Below, piece after piece: positions 24,937 to 35,477 of a DNA stretch of 64,000 nucleotides. The DNA comes from Mesaphorura yosii (lineage: Eukaryota > Arthropoda > Collembola > Poduromorpha > Tullbergiidae), in the NCBI GenBank assembly GCA_009869945.1, contig WIXG01000293.1:1-64000 (forward strand). The letters run 5' to 3'. The translations under genes were made by a program, and so were the position numbers. How positions within the stretch are numbered: position 1 is the first letter of the stretch; every line of letters starts with the position of its first letter. Below the pieces are notes generated by a model that had not been told where the DNA came from, did not search any database, and saw only the letters and a program-made list of their open reading frames with translations.

Positions 24937-26508
24937 CTATGAGGAGAAGCACCGAGCAGTGCGATTGGATGCCACGGCTGAGCGGAGAAGAGGTGAGGAA
25001 CTGCGAGCCAGCCCATTCCGACGAGTCGTGTGCAGGCTTCTCATTCAGCGCTCTGGAACGGATTCCTTCTCGCATGAAATGCTTTCACAGAGGAAAGGAC
25101 GGGCTGACACACGGAGCAATGCTTCGGGGTGCAAACGGCCCAGCACAGACGCGATTCGGGTCCGTTCCCTGAAAACCAATCCCGTCTGCGGCGGAGTTGG
25201 CTAGCAAAAATAACGCACACGGAGTGAGTGAGGATTTAAAATAGAAATCGTCGAGAAAGCATCTTTCACTGCATGCAACAAGTCACCACTCGGCATATTT
25301 CCACTTCAGTCGCAAGTTTGCTCCTCAGTCGCCAACATCTTTGAGCTTGCTGATCAGATTCTGCTAAATAAAGCCTCGTATGAATTAATCCTCACTCGTT
25401 CTCGTTCACTTCTCGATTTCTTAAGGTGCAGTAGAGTTTACCCTTTAATTTTAAGTACTTTTCTAGTCACGTCACCAGAGTATGAAAAATATCAGTTTGA
25501 GTGAAGTGTGACAACCGTAGAAAACTCCTGCGAGTTGAATCTCGCCTGACCGGCCCTCAAAAACTCGGCAATTCCAAGAAAAATCTAGTCTAACAATGTG
25601 AACTCCGTCAAAAACTGTTAGTTTGATTCCCGAAGGAACCGTGATTCTTGCAAGTGGTTCAACAGTCAGTCACTTCACTGCAGTTCCACGCGTCTCAGCT
25701 TGCCCCAGAAAGCAGTCAACATCTCACCACGAAAGCTCTCTCTTTCAATCCAAGGTTCCAAGAGTCAAGCTAAGAAGCAACCAAACAAGAATCTTCATAA
25801 TATTCAGATCAGATCAGCTAAGTCATTCGTAATTACTTTACTGAATTTGTGCTAGTCACCTTCAAGATTTGTATTTGTCGGAGTCTAGTCAGTTTGTGGC
25901 TCCATAATAGTATTTAGCGTAGTTAGCGGTAGACGATTGTGGATTCTGGTTACGGGTTCTAGTCAAAAGAGTACTTCTAATCCATACTGTTGAGAAAGGC
26001 CAAGTACAACTTCCCCTTTGTCAATCTAGTCACACTTTAACTTCTGCAAATTGAGAATAGTTAGTTGATAAGCTCCACTTGTATTGAGGTCAAGAGCATT
26101 TCATGGCTCCTGGTTTGTGAGTGAGTCATGCTCGTAAACTGCGTTTCAGGCCCTGAAAGAAATTTGTAATTGCATTTTGGTGTACTTTGTTCCCGTTCTC
26201 CCCACTACAAAAATCGTTAAGGTGAGCGAGGGTGAGGTGCTAGCAGCGTAAATTCTTTCATCATATCGCGTGGAAGAAATGATTCATCGGCTGGGCTGCA
26301 ACCTGAGTCAATCGAAACATATTCAGTCCCTTTCTGTATTTAAGTAAGAGTGTTCGTGATGATCTCATCTGATATGAATATTACCAACAAGATTTCTCTC
26401 TTCACTTGTGAACTCGTTCCTTTCATTCTTTGCTAAACGAAATTACGCATTTGGGTCTTACGAAATGCAAACTGCAATTTCCAACGTTGGCCAACGCTGA
26501 AAGAAGAA
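24937..26508. other. Upstream region/leader of the INSM gene with miR-279 sites
   Basis: No coding exon was recognised. Several ATGs and short open frames occur, so if this is 5' UTR it contains upstream ORFs. Positions 25462-26032 carry the miR-279 seed-match cluster described separately. No conserved N-terminal SNAG repressor motif, expected at the start of INSM-type proteins, was found here. The stretch may be a 5' UTR, an intron of a longer INSM transcript, or the 3' UTR of another plus-strand transcript. Confidence 0.4.
25462..26032 (+). promoter_or_regulatory. Cluster of six miR-279 seed matches
   Basis: Plus-strand 8-mer matches TCTAGTCA lie at 25462-25469, 25884-25891, 25958-25965 and 26025-26032. 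A 7-mer TCTAGTC lies at 25584-25590 and a 7-mer CTAGTCA at 25852-25858. These are complementary to bases 1-8, 2-8 or 1-7 of a miRNA beginning TGACTAGA, the sequence carried by both hairpins at 36.3-36.5 kb. Chance expectation for either 7-mer in 571 bases is about 0.07. Whether this DNA lies in a mature transcript is unknown. Confidence 0.55.
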
Positions 26509-28697
26509 ATGGACAAAAATCAAAACATTTTAGACTTTTATTACTCACAACCGTCAAAACGAGATCCGATTTACATGGCGGAGCTCGTCTCAGCCATCGG
26601 ACAAGGCAAAGAGAGTTTCGGACTCAGCTCACTCGACCCTCTGGCCTCAGCCGCGTTCCTTCACTGGGCCAAACTGTGGAGGCAGGCTACTGTCGACCTC
26701 GACAGCCGAACCACGCCAATGTTATCACCCTTCGGTTCTCTACAAAGTCCACCCTCTGCCCCGTTGGCTCCTCCACTCACACTGTTTTCACCACAGCCTC
26801 GTCAGAACGGTGCCCTGAGTTCTAAGTCAGCATTTTCGCCCGTTTTTCACTCCCCGCAGACATTGCGCGCTCCGATGACGGAGTACCTCCAGCATCAGAA
26901 GAGTCCGACCAAGACAAGTGCTGAATCGGATCTGCAAGTGAGAATGCAGCACCTTCTGAACTCACCGTCAAAACAGCAGCAAAGGGCTCATCCGGTGGAA
27001 ATGGCGAGACCAGTCCAATCATCAGGCAAATGTTTTGGGGGCAACTTGAGATACCCTGCGACTGCAGCTCCCAGTGCCTGCTCTATGCCGGCTCCGTCGC
27101 AACAAGTGGCCAATGCTTCAAACGAGCTCCTCGACCTCTCCTTCAAGCGCTCACCGACACAGCAAATTCTTTCGCACTTCTCGCCGTTGGGCATAGGACG
27201 CAAGCGGTCAGCGTCCGGAGTCCAGCAACAATCAGCATCAGCTCATCTCTCTCCAGCTCGGAAGGTCTCTCCGATGGACTCTGATAAATCCGAGGTAGGT
27301 TCTCTGCTCATGGCTGAGAAATTTTAAGTGTCCCACGCTTGAGGGGCCTGAAGGCGCTAGTTCACGGGTGCTTTGTGCGGCAGGGGGCTTTGTCGACGCC
27401 AAGCTCTTTCGATGGGTCACCGAGAAAGTATGGCCAGTATAAATCGAAAAGAAAAACGAAAGCAGTACGACGCCTGCAATTTGAGGAGCAAGACAAATCA
27501 TCTCCGGTGTCTGGAACAATCATCAGAGACCTGAAAGACGCAATTCATGCGACTGCCGACAGAGATGACCCAAACAATAAGTACGAAGAGACGGCACTCG
27601 GAATTCAGGTACGAAAACTCCAGGACATAAAAGCCTCCAATGTTTGCTCAAGAGATGGCATCCGTTTGGATTGGCCGGATTGGAAGTTCCTTCGTTAAGC
27701 GCATTCATTGATCGTTTACATTTGACGGTAGGTCACTCGTCGAGGGGACATTGACCCGGAATTCAACACGGTTGAGGTCACGGAGGAGTCCCGAGCGCAA
27801 CTGGCCAAGATCGAAAACAAAATTGGTGCATACGTCTGCCGCCTCTGCTCTGAACACTACGAGGACGCTTTCGGGCTGGCCAGACACCGCTGCGCCTGCA
27901 TTGTCCACGTGGAGTACCGCTGTCCGGAGTGCGACAAGGTGTTCAGCTGCCCAGCCAATTTAGCGTCCCACCGACGATGGCACCGACCCAGAAACGAGTC
28001 AAATTCGGCAAAGAGCTCTCCACAAAAGGCGTCAAGATCCACGAAAATGACTCCAAAGCGAGAAGCTGAACTTCGCGTGGACTCCGACATCGAGCCGGAC
28101 TCGGACGAGGAAGACTGGAGTGTCAACTCTCAAGAGTCGAGTCGATCCCTCGGCCCTAAATGCGTCCCTGCTGCAGAGTTTGAAGAAAACAACAACCACC
28201 CAGTCAATCTGGTCAGCAAAGGTACCACTCGCCCCACGAAACTGCTCCACCATGTTCTTCTCTGGTTGCTGACTTGCTTTTCTTTCGCTCTCACAGGTGC
28301 AGAGAAGTTTGAGGCTGACGGCGCGCAGTGCAGCTCACCGACCGCCAACAAATGCGTGATTTGTGGGGCTCCATTTCACAGCTTCCAGGAATTCAGAAGT
28401 CACCTGCTGGGGTCGTCTCCATGCGGCAGAAATCCGCTGTCTCTGTTAGCTCTGCGACTGAACAGTCTGACCTCCCTGCAAAGAGCCCCCAACACGCACT
28501 GCACCTCTGCCCTGCGGTCGCCGGCCTCCTCGCCCCCAGTCTCCTCCGAATCGCTCTCCTCCGAACCTGCCTCCGTTTCACCTGCGAAGAAGGAGAAGTT
28601 TGTACCATCTTCGTATACTGATTACGACAACAAGGGCCAAGGCGTGCCGCTGCTGCTGTCGCGCAGCCAAAAGAAATTTGGCTCGCCTTACGAGTGA
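26509..28697 (+). CDS. insm: INSM/nerfin family C2H2 zinc-finger transcription factor
   Basis: Exons 26509-27294, 27384-27608, 27732-28221 and 28297-28697 join in phase to 633 aa. The N-terminal 260 residues are Ser/Pro/Gln-rich. Exon 2 has [19 protein letters not shown], matching the INSM block before the fingers. Exon 3 holds two adjacent fingers: [19 protein letters not shown] (about residues 372-391), then [20 protein letters not shown] and HRRWH (about 397-421), the INSM1/nerfin-1/EGL-46 signature. A weaker finger ([17 protein letters not shown]) follows in exon 4, so there are fewer fingers than the five in vertebrate INSM1. In known animals these nuclear repressors control neuronal and neuroendocrine differentiation. 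The first ATG after an in-frame stop is used; an upstream exon with a SNAG motif may be missing. The last intron is 75 bases, in frame and stop-free. Confidence 0.88.
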
Positions 28698-29834
28698 CTC
28701 TAGTATTTATCCTGAGCCACCACTCCGCTAGTCGCGCATTGACAATTACGTAAACTTCCTGTTTTGGTTATTTATGAACTTGCGAACAATCTAGTCGGCT
28801 TTTGAGAAATCGGGAATGAACGAGGACGGGATTAATTGCTATGAATCTTTAAAGTATTATCTGACGCAACAAACCGCGGCCGGTCACGACGGCCTGCCGA
28901 TCTTTGTACCATTAACCAGATTTTCCTAGTTAAGACAATACTAAACACAGTAAAGTAGTTAAGATTCCTCTTCTCGGCTGATTGACAGGAAATACATTTA
29001 GTGGTATACGAAATCCTTGTACAATGAGTGTGTACAGATGCAGTTAATATGGAACAGGTTAAGAGAAAGACCAAAGACTAGGAACTCTAGTTGCAAATTT
29101 GGCTTTTTGAGTGAAACTCTAGTCATGGGTTTGTACAAACACCAGCATTGTGCGGTGTCCGCAGATGCAACAAGTGTAGAGCAACAACCTCTAGCTAATT
29201 AAAAGTAATTAGGAGTATTACGAGGGATAGGAAAATAGGATACGAGCTTGTGGATCCATTCACAGCTCACATGCCGAACACGTGCAGTATTAATTGTGTA
29301 TAGTACTTTAAGCGTTAGATTCTTGCCAAGTTGAAACTGACCATTCCTGTGTTAATTTCAATTCATAAGGAAAATATCAGAGTAGACTTTCACCTTGTAA
29401 GCTTGAAAATTCAATGTTTAATGAAACAATGCCTTTCCTGGCCTGTCGTGTAAAATATCGGTGTAAAATAAAATCTAGACACTATTCAAAGTGAAAAAGT
29501 GACACAAAGTGTGACAACCCACTTGCTGAAAATAGTTGCTTGTAGCAAAATTGGGCTTGTAATTATAAACAAACAAAATAGCAAATAGTTGAAATAAAAC
29601 AATAAATTGAAATGTCCGGTCTGCATTGTTGGTAATGGGCGTCGGCTCAGATCACATTTGGCCAATTTGGCTACTTGACACAGTGATTACAAGAACCAGA
29701 AACAAACTGCGCGTGCAAGATAATCGCAAGAGCGATATGTTCAAGGCGTCCGCGTCCACGACGCACATCGCAACCCATTTCGCATAATCCATTTCGATTC
29801 AAGTAGAGGCAAAATTGTAGACAAAATTTCAAAT
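28698..29834 (+). other. 3' UTR of the INSM gene and LYPLAL1 upstream region
   Basis: No coding exon. Two miR-279 seed matches lie here on the sense strand: TCTAGTC at 28790-28796 and the full 8-mer TCTAGTCA at 29118-29125. AATAAA-type hexamers around 29466-29600 could end the INSM transcript, giving a 3' UTR of roughly 0.8-0.9 kb. Confidence 0.5.
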
Positions 29835-31089
29835 ATGAGGATGTTTACTCCAAAATTTGTTGGGCAGATCGCCGTCACAAATGCGACGAAGAAGGCGCGA
29901 GGCACAGTCATATTTTTGCACGGCTCCTGTATGGCAAGCATACGATGGACTCTTTGACTCCACTCCATCCACTTTCACAGCCTCTCTCTCTCTGATCTGA
30001 ACAGGTGATTCCGGAGCTGGAATGAAGACTTGGCTCAAGAAGATCATGAACGCCGACTTCAATTTTGCCGAGTTCAACGTCGTCTTCCCCTCAGCCCCGC
30101 TCCGTCCGTACACCCTTCTGAATGGCCAGGTAATGCTTCCAGGGGAAACTTAAGACCACTGCTTCTTGACTGGAAAGAATTTCTCGGAAAAATTGCAGGA
30201 AACCAGAATTTGGTACGACCGCATCTCGCTGTGTCCACAAATGCCGGAAGACGTCTCAATCATCGAATCGAGTGCCTTGGAACTGCAACGCTTCATAGCC
30301 TTGGAGAGCGAGAAGACCGGGATTTCGGTGTCTCAGATGGTCCTCGGAGGGTTTTCGATGGGAGGAAGCAAGTCGATCCATACAGCACCTTCTCTTAGAA
30401 TCGCTGAAACATCTGCCTTTTTGCTTTTGCGCACAGGCATGGCTCTACACACCGGATATCGCTTCTGTCCGGGATTCGCTGGCATTTTCGCACTTTCGTC
30501 GTTCCTGGCGCAAGACTCGCTTGTGTACCAGGTATTTCCACTCTCAATTCTGCAGCACCAATCTGTAATGAAAGTACAACTTGCTAATCCTTGCAGTGTC
30601 TGAAGCGTGAGGATCCGACCGGAGAAAGCAGAGCTGCACCTCGTCACCATTCTGAGTTCGGAATGAACGGGAAAGCTCTAAAAACGGCTGAAGAGGAGGC
30701 AGAAGAAGTGATGGCAGAGTGCGATGGTCAAGCGTCGTCTCAAAGGGGCCATGCTGGTGACCTGAGTGCCAAACCTAAGAATGAGAAGCTCAGGTTGCCT
30801 CCGCTGTTCATGAGCCAAGGGATGAAGGATCCCATTGTCAAACACCAGTGGGCCAAGTCTACCTTCTGTAAACTCTGGGTAAGAAACAGGGCGATGTGAG
30901 ATCTCCGAACATATCAGAAACAACTTTTTGCCGGACTCCTTAATTCTTGACCTGCAGGATCTTGGCGTGGATGGCCACTTCTTCACTCACTCGATGGCGA
31001 CCCACACGATCGATAAAACACAACTGTCAATCCTACACAAATGGATTAACCAAGTTCTTGCATCTGCAACTAACGCTCCTCAAAGATAA
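29835..31089 (+). CDS. LYPLAL1: Lysophospholipase-like protein 1 (serine hydrolase)
   Basis: Six exons: 29835-29928, 30005-30129, 30199-30367, 30437-30531, 30597-30878, 30958-31089; 298 aa (human 237). The alpha/beta-hydrolase acyl-thioesterase family is marked by TVIFLHGS, VVFPSAPLRPYTLLNGQ, WYDRIS and the nucleophile elbow VLGGFSMGGSMALHTGYR (Ser126). FALSSFL follows, then KDPIV with the likely catalytic Asp and a late His (FFTHSMATH). Intron 3 begins with GC rather than GT (GCAAGT at 30368); only this junction restores the conserved GGSMALH. The residue after HGS is Cys where human has Gly. An insertion of about 65 charged residues precedes PPLFMSQG. AATAAA at 31088-31093 overlaps the stop codon. 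The enzyme is cytosolic in mammals. Confidence 0.9.
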
Positions 31090-31304
31090 TAAATTAAAAA
31101 GTGGTGTCCAAAGAAAATGTAAAAGTAGTTCCAACAAAGCCTCCCACTTTCTTAGGGCTTTATTCTGTCCGACAAACGCTTCACAACTCTGCAGTTCGCA
31201 CTTCGTATGCAACAAATTTCACGTGCCAGCATCCAACAGTATCGGTAAGGTCAGGCGGCCAGCCCAGCTTTGGGCCTCCATTTTCGTTCAGTCTTCAAAC
31301 ACCA

Positions 31305-32111
31305 TCAGCTGTCGGCCATCTGGGAAATGATGCTGCCAAATTGTTGTGAATCTTCTTGCTTCGTCACTGTCTTATTTTTTGCAGATTTGGATTTGCCCTC
31401 CTTCTTTATATTTGTGATTTTCTGTTGGACCGTGACAGCGTTGAACAGTCTAACGACGCCTCTAAAAATAATACAACGAATACCATTTATTCAATGTAGA
31501 ATTCACTCTTGCATTCAGTTCAGCTATTAACCAGTCAAAAACTGAGTGGGCTCAGTCTCCTTTGTTTAAGTTAAAGACTACACAACTTACCTCGTTGCTA
31601 TTTTGGTTAGTTGCCTCTCCAAGTGGAAATCCTGTGCAGGATCCGGCTTAACTCGATTCAAGTTCTCCAACTTTACATCCTTCGAAACCAACATGCAAAT
31701 TCATGTGCACAAAGAGAGTTCATATGACCTTCTTCATCTTATCAGTTAAAAATATTTGGAGCACTCACGGCTTGTTTGTCCCTTGAGGTTTTAGTTTTGG
31801 CCGCCTTTTGTTCATTGCTCTGACTTGCAACAATTTCCACTTCTTTTTTGGCACGACTCAAAATGATAACTTTGCTGGCCTTCCTTTTCGGTTTCGTGCT
31901 GGCTAAAATCTTGCACATGACATCTGCCAATCCGGCTGCACTTTCTTGTCCGTCAATACCACGTTTTCTAAGAAATATATCACTTATGCAACATTCAAGA
32001 TAAAATGTGCAATAGTGGAAGTGCGTACCTCGTGCGCCGAAGATCGCCTCCCTCACCATCCGCAGCCTCGTCAGATGGTGACTGCGGCTCCTCAAAGTTG
32101 TCGGCGTGCAT
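31305..32111 (-). CDS. RRP15: RRP15-like ribosomal RNA processing protein
   Basis: Exons in transcription order: 32111-32029, 31967-31769, 31679-31591, 31461-31305. The family core is GLADVMCKILASTKPKRKA (human GWADAMAKVL), then KLENLNRVKPDPAQDFHLER and IATRGVVRLFNAV, matching human KPDVV...ERNLQRIATRGVVQLFNAV. In yeast and human it acts in pre-60S assembly and 27S pre-rRNA processing in the nucleolus. I start at the ATG at 32111, giving an acidic N-terminus (MHADNFEEPQSPSDEAADGE). The frame stays open upstream to an ATG at 32318 (MRAKEPRSAQAPRVRKPKD, basic), so a longer form of 69 more residues is possible. Minus-strand AATAAA lies at 31159-31164, so its 3' end nearly meets that of LYPLAL1. 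Confidence 0.85.
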
Positions 32112-32318
32112 ACTGAAGGTTAACGAGCGGAACAGCACACTACGGTCGTAAAATTTACTGCAATTAAAAGTTAACGAGACAGAAAGAACAGGCTGAAAGT
32201 GCTGTTCGAGATTAATTGTGTGTGTACCCTCTTCGTGGAGTTCACGTGCGTGCTTTTCCTTGTCTTTCGGCTTGCGCACACGCGGTGCTTGTGCAGACCT
32301 CGGCTCCTTGGCTCTCAT

Positions 32319-32707
32319 GGTTGCACCTTTGTTCTGTTCCTGCTAAATCTGCTTCTCCACGCTAAAAACACCCCATTCATTCTTTGAGTGGCTCGTCCCG
32401 CGCAAGCGGCTCTCCGATCGCAAGCACAAAACAACGCAATTCGAACTAACTTTCAGTTTAATTAATCACGATTCACTAACCGAGCCATAAAGTAATCAGT
32501 TTATCAGAGGAGTGCAAATACCAAGATCACAGATCAAGTGCTCCACGTACTTTGGACAATCGAAGAATAGTTGAGAGGTGAGTCGCCCAAGATTCAATTG
32601 AATCTAGTTTTTGTTTCAGGATAGACGCCTAGTCCTAGCCGTTGACAGAAAAAAGAATATAGTGACCTCTTCCCTGCCCTCTTTTAGCCTTAAGTGACAC
32701 GTTTCAC
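32319..32707. other. Upstream region of RRP15, no other feature seen
   Basis: This lies between the most upstream possible RRP15 start codon and the left end of the foldback element. It presumably contains the RRP15 promoter. No motif was recognised. Confidence 0.4.
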
Positions 32708-32710
32708 TAA

Positions 32711-33249
32711 AGAGGGATGGTTGTCAGGTGCAAATCAAAAAACGTTAAAAATTACATTAATTTGAAGTATTTTAAGGCATATGGCAGCCACCATTCCGTC
32801 CAACGGCTCGTTGGGTCCGTCTGATGAATTTTTGAAAAAGTCATCTCCCTGTATAAAAGGCCGCAGCAATGCTGCATATGTTGTTTATTTTGCCAAACAA
32901 AATAATTTGTTACTTTTGCATTGTAGAAATCCGATCCGCTTGACTTTTTCAAACATTCTTCGAATGGAAATAAGAGCCATTGGAACGGCGAGATCGGCAT
33001 TATTTAATAAGTAAGGACGTGATTCGAACAATTGAAAACAACAATTTATTTTGTTTGTCAAAACAAACGAATTATGCAGCACTGCTCCGGCCATTTATAC
33101 AGGGAGATGACTTTTTCAAAAATTCATCAGACGGACCCAACGCGCCATTGGACGGAATGGTGGCTACTATATGCCTTAAAATACTTCAAATTAATGTATT
33201 AATAGTAATTTTTAACGTCTCTTGATTTGGACCCCACAACCTTCCCTCT
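32711..33249. mobile_element. 539-bp foldback MITE, PIF/Harbinger-like by target site
   Basis: The first roughly 190 bases are the inverted repeat of the last roughly 190. Both arms share, in opposite orientation, AGAGGGAnGGTTGT, the block CACCATTCCGTCCAA, GTTGGGTCCGTCTGATGAAT, GAAAAAGTCATCTCCCTGTA and a run near AACAAAATAA. The arms are diverged by substitutions and a small indel. The element is flanked by direct TAA repeats (32708-32710 and 33250-33252). A 3-bp TAA/TTA duplication is typical of PIF/Harbinger elements. No transposase is encoded, so it is non-autonomous. The left arm contains TATAAAAG at about 32856. The two open frames over it are translations of the arms. Confidence 0.8.
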
Positions 33250-35477
33250 TAAGATGGATACAATTTATTACTAAAGCTCTAAGAATAAAGTGTAGTCATC
33301 TTGCATTTCAAAGTTGTTAGTGTAAATCCTGGGCATTGCTTCTTTTCTTGATCTTTGATTCGAAGATCAAATGATCATAAAGTTAACGAGTGTGGCGTGT
33401 TGACGGTCATGAATTGCTGATTTTGGTAATGCACCTTAATATTCGACGGCTGCATCAGTATTGCTTACAGAGCCGAGCCCATTTTAGTATTGCTTTATGA
33501 CTGGAAGCATTGGCCTGATTATCGATTGTGGTATAATTCACAGAATCTGAAGGCCTGAATTGCCTGAACATGTTGCCCGTGTCAAGACCAGGAGGGAATC
33601 CGGCATCAAAGAAGTCCAACTTCGTAAGACCACCGAAGAATTCGGAAGAACTGAAAGACCGTGACCATGATGACGAGGTGAGTTGGAGACAATTTCCAAG
33701 TTCTGTTCTGAAAGCAAGCTGCTTGATGAGTGCCGCCCCAAGTCGTGAGTCGGATACGTTTATATGAATTCAATAATATAATATTCATCACTCATCATTG
33801 ACACAACTCCAATCTCGAACGAACGGCCGAACGAGGCGAGGCTGTGAAAGCTGAGGTTTGTGGTTCATGCAACGTCGTATGAGTTACCCCAGACCCAGCT
33901 ACCCTATACCCTTCGTCTTTCAGTGAGATAGTTCAGGTGTAAGGCACACATGTTTTGTCAACTCTGTCCAGCTAGCTCCTGTGCACATTGAATAGCGAGC
34001 GCAGCGAGCATCCGACGATTGATCACTTCCAGGTTCCGTATGCCCACAAGGATTTCACCACTACAACAATTATCATAAGTTAGGTTAGGTTCGCGCTTCT
34101 AGACTTCTTAAAGACTCGGCACCGAAATAAACACTTGTGAGTCCCCCCAAAACATTTCGTCTCAAAATGTTCTGCAACGTATTAAAATTCAGTGCAAATA
34201 TTTCGTGACCCTTGGCGTATTACTCGGGCAACTGCTACACATATTTTAGCAAGAATTAATTGATAAAATCTCGAACATGTTGCTTGTCTTTCAGTTGCTG
34301 AACCCTAGCACAACCGGTTTTAAATGTTCACTGGGGCTAACTGGGTCTGGGGTAGGGGCTAGTTGGGATATGGGGTAGCTAGGACCACCCGTTCATATAA
34401 CCTTTCATCCTTAATCATACTGCTTCCACTGCTTGCTTTGGGTGTCTGAATTAATCTTCCGCAATACCTCAGTTAAGTCCAGTCTTTGAGTTCAGACGGG
34501 GTGCGCATACTTGGCCTAGGCATTCTTGAAACATTATGTGAATCGTGAATCTCGATCGACAGGCTTTCAGGTGTCAGTCGTGTCAGGCATACTCGCTGCT
34601 CTCTTATGAACCGTATTTAATGCTTGCCATCCCTGATCCCTCCATCTAAGCTGAATTGAATGTTTCATTCTCACGCTTTTAAGACATTGCAGAGGGTGAT
34701 GGTTGAACAATTGTCTTGCAGTGAACAGCATGCATTGAGTGTTTAAGAATTCGTGCCTTGAGGCTGTGCCAACCCCGATTGTAATGGCTAGACAAAGACC
34801 AGAGACTTGGTTCTCTGTCTCTGTCTTGGCGGCAGTTTGGTTGCATCATTGGCACATTCTTTACCACTTTACTTGAAAGAATACCTGCGTTCGAAGATGT
34901 TAGCATGGCCATAAAAAACTCAACCTTAAGTTAAGAGTCCAAGTCTGAGCTCGAGAGGGGAGGCTCCGCGTCTGAGGTTGCAAGATGCCGAATCCAGCCT
35001 GAAAAACTTGATGTCTTTTTTGTCGAAACACGGAGCTGCTGCTGTGCCCAAATAGTCTTCTCCACAGCTAGCTCACAATCGCTGGTAGCATTGAGCTAAA
35101 TTGAGCATGCAGAGAGATGTGCGTCGGTTTCTTGTACGCGATGAAGAAAACGCTTGGAGGGAGCTCGCTTGGGAACTCTCTCAACAACAATAGCACAAAT
35201 GGCCCACCTTAACACCAAACTGAGCAGGACAGGGTAGGAACGCGATTAGCGACCGATCGGGCCAGGTGCGCAGAACCTCACCATAGTCCTGCTCAAGACG
35301 TTGAGCGTCAGTGCAGTGAAGGCGAGAACGCATCGCATGCTTTCGTCTCATCCCTCGTTTCTTGTGATTTGACTGATATCAGAATCCGCTTCTAGCAGTA
35401 TTCTTTTCAATAAGAGTCTCCGAAAATAAAGGGAATCATTTAATTTGAGGTGGAAGTCCCTTTGCCAATCCGCCCAG
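33250..35477. other. Intergenic region with exon-like and repeat-like fragments
   Basis: At 33544-33677 there is an exon-like segment: acceptor CAG at 33541-33543, 44 codons (SEGLNCLNMLPVSRPGG then NPASKKSNFVRPPKNSEEL) and donor GTGAGT. No partner exons were found, so it may be a relic. Related GC-rich blocks occur in opposite orientation near 33885-33915 (ACCCCAGACCCAGCTACCC) and 34330-34385 (AACTGGGTCTGGGGTAGGG), possibly ends of a decayed element of about 500 bp. Nothing else was recognised. The initiating exon of POLA2 probably lies in the right-hand part but was not found. Confidence 0.35.

Noticed and set aside
32781-33225. Overlapping plus-strand open frames with shared peptides
   Set aside because: They are translations of the two arms of the foldback element.
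34078-34091. TTAGG-like repeat (GTTAGGTTAGG), possible interstitial telomere
   Set aside because: Only two to three units, within chance.
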